The notes: a model not told the origin generated them from the letters alone. DNA of 6,932 nucleotides from UBA9926 sp913052075 (GCA_913052075.1 CAJXDD010000160.1:1-6932); one strand, 5' to 3'. Counted from the stretch's first letter, positions 1 through 6,404 are shown. Program-made: numbers and translations.

Positions 1-2
1 CT

Positions 3-323
3 GGCCCGCATCAAGTGCCCAAATTATCGGGATGGATTCGGCACAAGGATCATCGCCCGGTGGATGTTCGCTCGCTCCTTCTCTTCAGTGACACTTTTCC
101 CCCATCGACCTTTGTCAAACTCGGTAACGTCGGTTGGGTTCCTACGATTGAGCTCACCATTCACGTTCGACGGCGCCCAGCCGATGGTTGGGTGCTCGCT
201 GAATTCCAAACCAGTGATTTGAGTGAAGGTAGGATGATCGAAACGGGTTGCCTGTGGGATAGCAGTGGTCAGCTCGTCGCTCAATCAAGGCAGGTCGGGT
301 TGGTGATGAGCCGCGATGGGTGA
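3..323 (+). CDS. Acyl-CoA thioesterase, TesB-like (3' end only)
   Basis: This is the C-terminal 106 residues of a thioesterase-like (double hotdog, TesB/4HBT_3 type) protein. The frame is open to the left edge, so the true start lies outside the window and the GTG at 15 is only an internal valine. Family features seen: a GWIRHKD stretch near the left edge, then FSDTFPPSTF, then GWVPTIELTIHVRRRP followed by GWVLAEFQTSDLSEGRMIE, and a closing LWDSSGQLVAQSRQ. This order is typical of the second hotdog domain of acyl-CoA thioesterases that hydrolyse acyl-CoA to free acid and CoA in the cytoplasm. The conserved D of the SDTFPP segment and the Q of AQSRQ are candidate active-site residues by family knowledge. 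The gene converges on the P450, separated by about 225 bases. Substrate chain length cannot be told from this fragment. Confidence 0.88.
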   Translation, partial: GPHQVPKLSGWIRHKDHRPVDVRSLLLFSDTFPPSTFVKLGNVGWVPTIELTIHVRRRPADGWVLAEFQTSDLSEGRMIETGCLWDSSGQLVAQSRQVGLVMSRDG

Positions 324-568
324 GACTGTACCCGCGGCGACAATCATTGGCCTAGTCACCAATCCGCGCGGCGATTTGATACTCAGTCCTGTTTATCCCT
401 CTGCTGAGATCTCTTGTAACCGATCCTCTACGGGCGGAATTCGTGGCCGGAGCGCCTGAACTGGCTGGCCTTTTTGATCATGCTTTCGGGCTGATGCCAT
501 TTCTATTGCGGGTTTTGCCGCCAGTGGAAATTGCTCGGGTGTTGCCCATCACTCTAGCTCGACTGTAA
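316..568 (+). pseudogene. Short open frames between thioesterase and P450, possible decayed gene
   Basis: Two adjoining plus-strand frames fill the gap between the thioesterase and the P450. The first starts with ATG at 316, overlaps the thioesterase stop by 8 bases, and runs 47 codons to a TGA at 457-459. The second is open from 380 to a TAA at 566-568 (62 codons) but has no start before the ATG at 494. Its reading is protein-like, with the stretch DPLRAEFVAGAPELAGLFDH and then a hydrophobic, proline-containing tail ending ITLARL. A single frameshift near 380-400 would join them into one small protein of about 80 residues, so a decayed or frameshifted small gene is possible. I recognise no family in either part. 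There is no convincing ribosome binding site, and the second frame overlaps the P450 3' end by 20 bases. It may be chance coding potential. Confidence 0.2.
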
Positions 569-1787
569 TGGGTAATGATTCGAGTGAACGGAGCAGACAA
601 TGTGGGCGGTAATTAAATGTAGGGTTGGTCTCGGTAAATCGTATGGACTTGGCCCCTTCAAGGAGCACCTTAAAGCCCCACCATAGTTCTCTGCGAGCAA
701 GTGGGGCGCCTAGGCAATGATGGACTCCGGAGCCGAAGGCAACGTGCGCGCCCGGTTTTGATCGATCCAAATTGATCTCGTGGGGGCACTCAAACTGGCT
801 CGCATCCCGATTCGCGGCACCGTATCGGACCCCAATTAGCGCTCCTTCTGGAATGGATACGCCTGCAATTTCAGTGTTCTGAGTGGCTCGTCTAAGCAGC
901 ATCTGCACCGGCGACTCGAGCCTCAAAACTTCCTCTACGAAGGATTTAAGTAGAGAGGGGTCAGCCTTGAGGCGATTCCAAATCTCGGGCTGTTCGATAA
1001 GCAGCTTTACCCCGGCAGAGAGTGCGTTGGTGGTAGTCTCGCTGCCCCCGACAAAGGTGTCTGCCATCATCTCGGCATGTAGTTCCTCATCGGTGAGTGT
1101 TCGACCCCATTCAGGGATTTCACGGTTAACGAGTTCAGATAGCAGGGTGTCATTTGGCGATGTCCGTAGCCGCTCGAAAATTGGCTGGAAGTAATGTTGT
1201 GCTTCTATTTCTCTATCCACCGCGTCTAATTCTTCTTCCTCAGTGAGCATCATGCTGATGCGTTTGAAGAAAGCGTCGGTCCAGGCCTTAATTTTCCAGA
1301 GATCCGCCAAATCGGCTCCCATTTGCTTGACGATAATCGTGAGTGGGAGAGGTACTGACATGGCTGAGACCCAGTCGCACTCTCCAGTTTCGGCGATTTT
1401 CGCGAAAAGATGCTCGGCGGTACTTTGAACAAACGGTTCGAGATCATTGATCTTCGCTGGCCTGAACGCCTCGTTGAACATTGCTCGCATTTGTTTGTGG
1501 TTGGGTTCGTCGCGGGCAATCAAAGTTCTAGAAGGGACCCACCCTTTCTCCTGGAAGCGCTCGTTGACCTTTTGCTGTCTCGGAGTCAGTGTTTTGGTCC
1601 CTCGGCTTGCGTTCCCCGAGAACAGTTCGTGGTTCGCTAAGATGTGGCGAACATCCTGGAAGCGGCTAACGTGGTAAATCCCTGTCATGGGGTCTTGGTA
1701 TACAGGGGCGTCGTCATGGAGCGCCTGGTAGTGCTCGTAAGGGCACGCTTGAACTTCGGGGTCAAAAAAGTTGACGGAGACAGACAT
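549..1787 (-). CDS. Cytochrome P450 (soluble, bacterial class I type)
   Basis: A complete cytosolic P450 monooxygenase of 412 residues, the usual length for bacterial class I P450s, with no membrane anchor. Visible motifs (numbered from the ATG at 1787): the C-helix heme-propionate motif DEPNHKQMR near 94-101; the I-helix oxygen-activation motif GGSETTT at 247-253, with Glu as the acid before Thr; the K-helix ExxR (EVLR) at 286-289; the segment ANRDASQF near 325-332; and the heme loop FGSGVHHCLG at 351-360 with the iron-ligating Cys358. It would need a separate ferredoxin and reductase, neither of which is in the window. A TTG at 1805 would add six residues. I prefer the ATG because the protein then begins right before the normal FFDPE segment, although neither start has a good Shine-Dalgarno sequence. 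A 10-bp inverted repeat lies 45 bases upstream and suggests repressor control. The substrate is unknown; lipid or steroid-like compounds are plausible from the neighbours. Confidence 0.95.
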   Translation of the reverse strand: MSVSVNFFDPEVQACPYEHYQALHDDAPVYQDPMTGIYHVSRFQDVRHILANHELFSGNASRGTKTLTPRQQKVNERFQEKGWVPSRTLIARDEPNHKQMRAMFNEAFRPAKINDLEPFVQSTAEHLFAKIAETGECDWVSAMSVPLPLTIIVKQMGADLADLWKIKAWTDAFFKRISMMLTEEEELDAVDREIEAQHYFQPIFERLRTSPNDTLLSELVNREIPEWGRTLTDEELHAEMMADTFVGGSETTTNALSAGVKLLIEQPEIWNRLKADPSLLKSFVEEVLRLESPVQMLLRRATQNTEIAGVSIPEGALIGVRYGAANRDASQFECPHEINLDRSKPGAHVAFGSGVHHCLGAPLARRELWWGFKVLLEGAKSIRFTETNPTFNYRPHCLLRSLESLPITVELE

Positions 1788-2112
1788 CGGGAGCGGCTCA
1801 TGCAAAGAAAGACCCGGTAAGTGTTGCTGATTTGGAAACTAGGGTCTAGTTTCCACCAGATAATTCCATCATGTCACAAGGAGTTCAGAGCTAGGTTTGG
1901 CGCAGGACTGCTTTGCGTTGCGACATTGCGGATCTCAGCCTGAAAAGCATCGCGAGTAGAGAGTCCAATTCGTTGCTCGAGCCCATGCGCCGGGTAAGTA
2001 GGTTCGGGCCATGACCTTAACGCTGCGGAAATTGATGGCACTCATCAGTGCTGACTCATTAATATCAAAAGGGTCTAAGTCCAGAAGCGCTGAGTTTTGA
2101 ACGATTCGGTAT
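1788..2112. other. 325-base gap between P450 and VOC genes
   Basis: This gap lies upstream of the P450 and downstream of the VOC gene, both on the minus strand. Its clearest content is the perfect inverted repeat at 1833-1855. I found no hairpin followed by a T-run that would end the VOC transcript. One minus-strand frame (1935-2162, ATG inside the VOC 3' end) is open for 75 codons but has no ribosome binding site and resembles nothing I know. No convincing -10/-35 pair could be picked out, though the P450 promoter must lie near the repeat if the gene has its own. Confidence 0.5.
1833..1855. promoter_or_regulatory. Perfect 10-bp inverted repeat, probable repressor operator for the P450
   Basis: The arm TGGAAACTAG (1833-1842) is followed by a 3-base centre GGT and the exact reverse complement CTAGTTTCCA (1846-1855). 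The nearest edge is 45 bases from the P450 ATG at 1787. Size, symmetry and position fit a dimeric helix-turn-helix repressor such as a TetR-family protein; that assignment is inference, and no regulator gene is in the window. It is not followed by a T-run in either direction, so it does not read as an intrinsic terminator. Confidence 0.6.
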
Positions 2113-2640
2113 CTACTCGCGAATTGGGTCGGTACCGTCCCAGTCGCTTGCAGCATCCGCAATCATCGCGAATCGCGCCTCGACAGCAGGAAAGCGAGTA
2201 ACAATTTCTAGCATGCAGCCGAGCGCCTCTCTTGTATCGAAATAGCCGAATGTCACTAGCCCAGAGTGGCCAATGTTGATTGCCTCACACCCTTTCGATT
2301 CCAGAACACGTTGATCCGCGGCAAAGTCATCAGTCCATGCGCAAAAGTGATGAAAAGTGGGCGGTGATCCATGGGGTACCATATCCCGATAGGCAGATGG
2401 CCCCGGGCCAGGTTCGATGAGTTCAATCTGGATGGTTCCTGCCTGCGCGAGTGCTACCCGCATCGAGAGGTCGGCAGGCGCTCCTCGGTAGGTGACTTCA
2501 TCAAAAGTCCCGGGTTGATAGTCTTTGACAAAAAACGGGCCAATGCCGAAGTTGTTGCTCCATTGGTGGCATGCGGCCTCAAGGTTTTCAACAACAAACG
2601 CGCTCTGAAAGTACTCTCGGGTAAGAGGATGTGATGTCAT
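2113..2640 (-). CDS. VOC (glyoxalase/bleomycin-resistance fold) family protein
   Basis: A 175-residue protein of the vicinal oxygen chelate superfamily, closest in form to the Glyoxalase_4/methylmalonyl-CoA epimerase-like branch. The first beta-alpha-beta-beta-beta unit runs from about residue 10 (FQSAFVVENLEAACHQW) to QIELIEPGPG near 71-80. The second starts at FHHFCAWTDDF (97-106) and ends at GCMLEIV (141-147). By comparison with VOC enzymes the likely metal or substrate ligands are Q12 in place of the usual first His, E73 or E76, H98 and E145. The segment 20-50 (GIGPFF...) is common to this branch. The start is supported by a good ribosome binding site, AGAAGGA, 7 bases before the ATG. It lies upstream of the P450 on the same strand but 325 bases away, so it is not a tight operon. 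The reaction cannot be named; an isomerase, lyase or dioxygenase-type step is possible. Confidence 0.87.
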   Translation of the reverse strand: MTSHPLTREYFQSAFVVENLEAACHQWSNNFGIGPFFVKDYQPGTFDEVTYRGAPADLSMRVALAQAGTIQIELIEPGPGPSAYRDMVPHGSPPTFHHFCAWTDDFAADQRVLESKGCEAINIGHSGLVTFGYFDTREALGCMLEIVTRFPAVEARFAMIADAASDWDGTDPIRE

Positions 2641-2647
2641 GAATTTG

Positions 2648-2654
2648 TCCTTCT
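2648..2654 (-). promoter_or_regulatory. Ribosome binding site of the VOC gene
   Basis: The minus strand reads AGAAGGA here, 7 bases before the ATG at 2640. It is a good match to the Shine-Dalgarno sequence at normal spacing and settles the start of the VOC protein. Confidence 0.75.
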
Positions 2655-2687
2655 GTCGATGAATACGGGGCCTACTGGGGCAAACAA

Positions 2688-2702
2688 CCCAATTCGATTG
2701 GG
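2688..2702. promoter_or_regulatory. Inverted repeat CCCAAT-TCG-ATTGGG, possible operator
   Basis: Two exact 6-base arms around a 3-base centre lie 48-62 bases upstream of the VOC start codon, a usual position for a repressor or activator site on a minus-strand promoter. It could also control the divergent kinase gene about 300 bases away, but that is less likely. A short palindrome like this can arise by chance. Confidence 0.35.
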
Positions 2703-2710
2703 CTAAGTAT

Positions 2711-2743
2711 GGCTGTTCCCAGGTGCTATTTCGAACAACAGCC
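2711..2743. repeat. Inverted repeat GGCTGTT/AACAGCC with related GAACA copies downstream
   Basis: The arms GGCTGTT (2711-2717) and AACAGCC (2737-2743) are exact complements around a 19-base loop. Just to the right, CTGTT-TG-AACAG (2758-2769) and a further TGAACAAC (2777-2784) reuse the same core. The repeated core suggests a cluster of binding sites rather than a single hairpin. No T-run follows, so it is not a typical terminator. The regulator is unknown. Confidence 0.3.
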
Positions 2744-2866
2744 TTAAAACAAAAGCTCTGTTTGAACAGCTCTTTATGAACAACTTTGGGTGAGAAGCAT
2801 TGGATTAGGTGCCGTTTTTTTTAAGGCGTAGAGCGAGCCGCTTTTTACTCTCCTCAATCAAGTGAA

Positions 2867-2879
2867 CGTGACAGTCACG
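2867..2879. promoter_or_regulatory. Inverted repeat CGTGAC-A-GTCACG, possible operator of the kinase gene
   Basis: Exact 6-base arms around a single central base lie about 118 bases upstream of the kinase ATG. The half-site core GTGAC recurs at 2888-2892 (CAGTGAC). The TGA/TCA halves recall CRP/FNR-type sites, but the spacing is too short for that family, so the binding protein is unknown. Confidence 0.35.
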
Positions 2880-2996
2880 ATAAGCCAGTGACAACGCAGG
2901 ATACAGTCTTCGAGCGTCGAACTACGGGTGCGTCAGCCCAGCAGATTCGGTTAGGATTCGAAGAAGTCCACTGACGCGATGAATCTTTGAGGTTCC

Positions 2997-3971
2997 ATGC
3001 CTACTTATCAAAACCCGATTGATGACGATGAGCGACTCACGCTGGCGGAAACGGACAAACCGCTCGCGGAGACGTTGAACCCTGCTTTTCGCTATGCGTT
3101 GTTCTCGCAAATTGCCAAGGGCGGCAAGTCGACAATTCAATCCTGTATGGATCTCTATCTCGGGCGAAAGGTATGCCACAAAAGCCTAAGGAGGGAATTT
3201 GCCAGCGACGACATCGAGCAACGCCGACTTTTACGTGAGGCCAGAATCATCGCTCGTCTCCAGCACCCAAATATCGTCCCAACCTATGATCTAGGCAGGA
3301 CTCGAGACGGCGGGTATTTCTTTACGATGAAATTGCTAGAAGGCTACACGCTAAGAGAGTTGCTGGACTATCGAGAGCGCTATGACCTGACGCAAATGAT
3401 TAATGTGATCGAGCAAATTGCCAATGCCCTAGCATTTGCGCACCAAAAAGGGGTGCTCCATCGGGACATCAAGCCCGAGAATATTCTGGTGGGTCGGTTT
3501 GGCGAAATTGTTTTGCTCGACTGGGGGCTGGCAAAGGTTTGGGATCATCGAGCCGCTGAGGCAGGCAATTCGACATCACCTTCGGGTATCGAATCTGATT
3601 CGGACACCGATGGGAAACTTATGTCGCATATGACTCAGCACGGACAGGTTCAAGGCACTATTAGTTACATGTCCCGTGAGCAATTGGATAGAGAGGACTC
3701 GATCGATGACCGCTCGGATGTGTATAGCCTAGGCGCTGTACTGTACGAGATTCTCTGTGGACAGACGGTGTTTGAAGGCGAGCGCATGGATATCTTGGCC
3801 GAGAAAGTGCGTTCGGAGCCGCCGGTTGCACCCTCCACGAAAACGAGCGCGAAACTTCCAAAAATGCTTGAGGATCTAACGATGCAATGTCTGCAAAAAG
3901 ATCCGGATCGGCGAATTGGGTCGATGAATGATGTGCTGCGGGTCTTAAGCGAAAATTGGCTAATGAGCTGA
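2997..3971 (+). CDS. Ser/Thr protein kinase (Hanks type), soluble
   Basis: A 324-residue protein made up almost entirely of a eukaryotic-type kinase domain (about 36-318), with an acidic N-terminal lead and no membrane segment or extra sensor domain, so it should act in the cytoplasm. Seen: an atypical glycine loop IAKGGKSTIQ (39-48), candidate ATP-binding Lys62 in VCHKSL, helix-C Glu81 in LLREARI, the catalytic loop HRDIKPEN (155-162, with Asp157, Lys159 and Asn162), DWG (175-177) in place of DFG, a long activation segment rich in Ser, Asp and Gly between about 183 and 216, GTISYMSREQ (220-229) where APE has become SRE, DDRSDVYSLG (237-246), and the closing Arg in DPDRR (302-306). The catalytic residues are intact, so it is probably active. 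The ATG has only a short GAGG 4 bases upstream. The gene ends inside the 3' end of the PP2C gene on the other strand. Its targets are unknown. Confidence 0.94.
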   Translation: MPTYQNPIDDDERLTLAETDKPLAETLNPAFRYALFSQIAKGGKSTIQSCMDLYLGRKVCHKSLRREFASDDIEQRRLLREARIIARLQHPNIVPTYDLGRTRDGGYFFTMKLLEGYTLRELLDYRERYDLTQMINVIEQIANALAFAHQKGVLHRDIKPENILVGRFGEIVLLDWGLAKVWDHRAAEAGNSTSPSGIESDSDTDGKLMSHMTQHGQVQGTISYMSREQLDREDSIDDRSDVYSLGAVLYEILCGQTVFEGERMDILAEKVRSEPPVAPSTKTSAKLPKMLEDLTMQCLQKDPDRRIGSMNDVLRVLSENWLMS

Positions 3972-4673
3972 TATGCCCTTCGCAACAATGACGCTGATGT
4001 TATCTGGTCCGCCTTGTCTTAACGCGGCATGAATCAGTTGCTCGCAGATTTCGGCTAACGAAATATCTTGAAAGAGAATCTCGCTCATTTCTCGGTGCGT
4101 CACCGCAGTGTGTAAACCGTCAGTGGCCAGCAAGGCACGATACTCGCCGCTCTCAGACATCGGAACTTGGCGAGTGCCCACATTCACCTCAAAAGGTCCG
4201 CCAATACTTCGAGTCAGAAGGTGCTTGTCTTCTGGTTGCGGCCTGATGCCTTGACGCTTCTTTTGGGCAAATAGCGTGTGATCATCGCTGACGCACTGAA
4301 GGGAATCTGCCGCGGTACCTAAGTAAATGCGTGAGTCACCCAGCCAAGCGCAATTAAAAACCGCATCCTGGCATTGCAAGCAGGCGAGGGTGGATCGCAT
4401 GCCGTCAGCGCCGGGATGATCTTGGGACAGTTGATAAATGTGGCGGTTGACGGCTTGGACCAGCGTAGTGAGCGCCGGGTCATCTCTATGAAGGTTTCCG
4501 GACTGAACATCCGTTGTCACGAAATCGATAGCCTTTTGGCTAGCCAAGTGACCGAACCCGTGACCGCCTAGACCGTCAGCAATGGCGAGGAAGCCTCGGC
4601 GCTCGTCGAACCAGTAGGCGTCCTCGTTGCGAGCCCGCAAATGGCCTTGATGCGTCATTCCAGCAGCTTGCAT
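3960..4673 (-). CDS. PP2C-type Ser/Thr protein phosphatase
   Basis: A compact 237-residue metal-dependent phosphatase of the PP2C (PPM) family that removes phosphate from Ser/Thr on proteins. Motifs in order: RARNEDA (13-19, with Asp18), IADGLGGHGFG (31-41, with the metal ligand Asp33), GMRSTLACL (91-99), AWLGDSRIYL (109-118), SDDHTL (129-134), LLTRSIGG (152-159), LLATDGL (181-187, with Asp185) and GGPDNISVIV (221-230, with Asp224). All the usual acidic metal ligands are present, so it should be active. There is no membrane segment. An ATG at 4658 (five codons in) is an equally good start; neither has a strong Shine-Dalgarno sequence. It lies 24 bases downstream of the amidohydrolase stop on the same strand, so co-transcription is likely. 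It overlaps the kinase gene tail to tail by 12 bases. The natural reading is that it reverses the kinase's work. Confidence 0.93.
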   Translation of the reverse strand: MQAAGMTHQGHLRARNEDAYWFDERRGFLAIADGLGGHGFGHLASQKAIDFVTTDVQSGNLHRDDPALTTLVQAVNRHIYQLSQDHPGADGMRSTLACLQCQDAVFNCAWLGDSRIYLGTAADSLQCVSDDHTLFAQKKRQGIRPQPEDKHLLTRSIGGPFEVNVGTRQVPMSESGEYRALLATDGLHTAVTHREMSEILFQDISLAEICEQLIHAALRQGGPDNISVIVAKGISAH

Positions 4674-4697
4674 GGCTTGTTCTATGACCAGGCTGAT

Positions 4698-6398
4698 TTA
4701 GGCCGTGATTTGTCCGCTCCGAACAAGCTTGCCGGGTAATGCGCCTGTGGGCTGACCCTGTAAAAACGTAATCTCTCCTGCAACTATCGTCGCCTCAAGG
4801 CCCTCCGCGTTTTGCAAAAAGCGCTTTCCTCCGGCGGGTAGATCGTGAACGATGTGCGGCGTCTTTAATTGCAAACGATCGATATCAATCACATTGACGT
4901 CTGCTTTTTTGCCAACGCCCAGCATGCCTCGATCGGTTAGGGAGTACAGTGAGGCCGGCTGCTGAGTTAGTAAGTGGATCGCCTTGGCAAGCTCAACTTT
5001 TGACTCTTTCTTAACCCATTTAGTCAGCACGTAAACGTTGGCGCTGGTATCGCAGATTGAACCTACATGGGCGCCACCGTCTCCGAGCGCGGAGACCGTG
5101 AAGGGGTGCTGTAACAATCGCGGGATGTCGGCATTGTAGTTAGCAGCAGGAATGTAGATGAGGTTCTTTCCGTCGTTGTCCAAGAAAAAGTCATACAACC
5201 AACTCGCTGGTTGCTCACCTGCCGCCTCAGCTCTCGCCGCAACGGATTGATCGGCATCTGGCAGATACTCAATGGGGTCTTCCATGGGGTACATCTTGTC
5301 GAAGCGATCGTTGAAGATTCGAACAAAAATGTGAGGGTTGATGTTGTCCTCCCTCAAGATCGCAGCTTTGGTTTCAGGGTCTCTCAATCGCTCGAGCCGG
5401 GTTTCCCACGGCAAGTCATCGAGCGCCATGTAGCTTGGTCTTCGATAAAAAGGGTTCATGGACGAGGGAATTCCCATCATCATGCCAACCGGTCTCGAGA
5501 GTACCTGGCCCCTAATATCAAGGCCCTCCGATTGTGCGGATTCAACCATAGACAACTGCTCTTCCCAAAGATCGGGCTCGTTGTCGAGGTGCAGCAGCGT
5601 GAAGGTCCCTTTGGCCCCAGTTTTTTCGCTGACTTCTCTCAGGATTGAGAACTCATCTTGTGGGTCGTCCCAATCGGAGATCAGTTGGAAGACATGACCT
5701 TTCTGGCCAGAGAGGCTTTCACCGAGTGATTTGAGTTCTCGCGTGGCCGCTTTATAGGTGGGGACAAGATTGCCATCTGCGCTCCGATGAACCAGCGTTC
5801 TGGACGTTGAAAAACCTACCGCTCCAGCATCTACGCCCTCCTTAAGAAGAACTTTCATAGCCTCGATATCGGCTTCTGTGGCGGGTTCTCGATTGACCGC
5901 TCGCTGTCCCATCACGAATACGCGCAACGGGCCGTGAGGCAATAGCGCGGCAACATCGATATCTCTTGGTCTTTTGTCGAGGCTGTCCAAATACTCAGGA
6001 AAGCTCTCCCAATCCCAAGGCAACCCTTCGCTCATGGCGGTCTCAGGAATTTCTTCGACGCCCTCCATGAGCTTGATCAAGACATCGTGGTCCTCTTGCC
6101 GACAGGGGGCGAATCCAACGCCGCAATTGCCCATTACAACGGTCGTCGTGCCAAGGTTGGAAGAGGGGGCTAGATGGTTATCCCAGGTTGCCTGACCGTC
6201 ATAATGCGTGTGGACGTCAACAAACCCGGGAGTGACGATCTTGCCTTCTGCATCGATGGTTTGCTCAGCGCTATCAGTCAGGGCCGGTTCAATGGCGGCG
6301 ATCTTTCCGTCTTGGATGGCGATATCCGCGTGATACGGTGCGTTGCCCGTGCCGTCATAAATCTGACCGTTCTTGATGACAATATCGTAGTGCTTCAT
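4698..6398 (-). CDS. Amidohydrolase, N-acyl-D-amino-acid deacylase (D-aminoacylase) type
   Basis: A 566-residue metal-dependent hydrolase of the Amidohydrolase_3 family. From the start at 6398: an N-terminal beta-sandwich strand set (YDIVIKNGQIYDGTG, then IDAEGKIVTPGFVDVHTHYDGQ) leads into the TIM barrel. The metal-binding HxH is at 63 and 65, the Cys of MGNCGVGFAP at 92 matches the cysteine ligand of D-aminoacylases, His235 and His270 are further candidate ligands, and SALGDGGAHVG (437-447) carries the conserved Asp440. The C-terminus returns to the sandwich (LGVGKKADVNVID ... GLEATIVAGE). No signal peptide is visible, so it is probably cytoplasmic. An in-frame ATG at 6422 would add eight residues, but a GGAGGGG stands 6 bases before 6398, which decides the start. 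Family members remove acyl groups from D-amino acids or open cyclic amides. This large form is often annotated only as amidohydrolase, and its true substrate is unknown. It is followed at 24 bases by the PP2C gene. Confidence 0.92.
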   Translation of the reverse strand: MKHYDIVIKNGQIYDGTGNAPYHADIAIQDGKIAAIEPALTDSAEQTIDAEGKIVTPGFVDVHTHYDGQATWDNHLAPSSNLGTTTVVMGNCGVGFAPCRQEDHDVLIKLMEGVEEIPETAMSEGLPWDWESFPEYLDSLDKRPRDIDVAALLPHGPLRVFVMGQRAVNREPATEADIEAMKVLLKEGVDAGAVGFSTSRTLVHRSADGNLVPTYKAATRELKSLGESLSGQKGHVFQLISDWDDPQDEFSILREVSEKTGAKGTFTLLHLDNEPDLWEEQLSMVESAQSEGLDIRGQVLSRPVGMMMGIPSSMNPFYRRPSYMALDDLPWETRLERLRDPETKAAILREDNINPHIFVRIFNDRFDKMYPMEDPIEYLPDADQSVAARAEAAGEQPASWLYDFFLDNDGKNLIYIPAANYNADIPRLLQHPFTVSALGDGGAHVGSICDTSANVYVLTKWVKKESKVELAKAIHLLTQQPASLYSLTDRGMLGVGKKADVNVIDIDRLQLKTPHIVHDLPAGGKRFLQNAEGLEATIVAGEITFLQGQPTGALPGKLVRSGQITA

Positions 6399-6404
6399 TT
6401 GAGG

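Larger units (their letters stand above)
2641..2996. other. Divergent control region between VOC gene and kinase gene
   Basis: This 356-base gap separates two genes that point away from each other, so it should hold both promoters. It contains three exact inverted repeats (2688-2702, 2711-2743 and 2867-2879) and three copies of GAACA at 2733, 2764 and 2778, the middle one inside the near-palindrome CTGTT-TG-AACAG (2758-2769). It also has an eight-T run at 2815-2822 and a five-T run at 2842-2846. A weak GAGG (2989-2992) sits 4 bases before the kinase ATG. I see no protein frame worth reporting and no tRNA or known riboswitch. Confidence 0.55.

Noticed and set aside
24..284. 86-codon minus-strand frame opposite the thioesterase end
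   Set aside because: It is antisense to a well-supported coding region whose motifs are clear, so it is a shadow frame.
332..371. Hairpin CCGCG...CGCGG with inner ATTGG/CCAAT as a terminator for the thioesterase
   Set aside because: The stem is broken by an uneven internal loop and no T-run follows, so intrinsic termination is not supported.
1788..1805. TTG start at 1805 for the P450
   Set aside because: A rarer start codon with no Shine-Dalgarno advantage; the ATG at 1787 places the protein start at the normal distance from the conserved N-terminal region.
1935..2162. 75-codon minus-strand frame in the P450-VOC gap
   Set aside because: It starts inside the VOC coding region, has no ribosome binding site, resembles no known family and lacks clear protein character; most likely chance.
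2811..2846. T8 and T5 runs in the divergent region as an intrinsic terminator
   Set aside because: No stable GC stem directly precedes either T-run, and no plus-strand gene ends upstream of them.
3665..3988. 107-codon minus-strand frame opposite the kinase C-terminus
   Set aside because: It lies antisense to conserved kinase motifs and has no recognisable domain.
2997..4673. Kinase/phosphatase pair as PpkA/PppA of a type VI secretion system
   Set aside because: No type VI secretion gene is present, the kinase has no membrane segment or periplasmic domain, and the gene orientation differs.
5211..5648. 145-codon plus-strand frame opposite the amidohydrolase
   Set aside because: It is long but fully antisense to an intact, recognisable enzyme, with no family likeness; its length follows from the codon use of the real gene.
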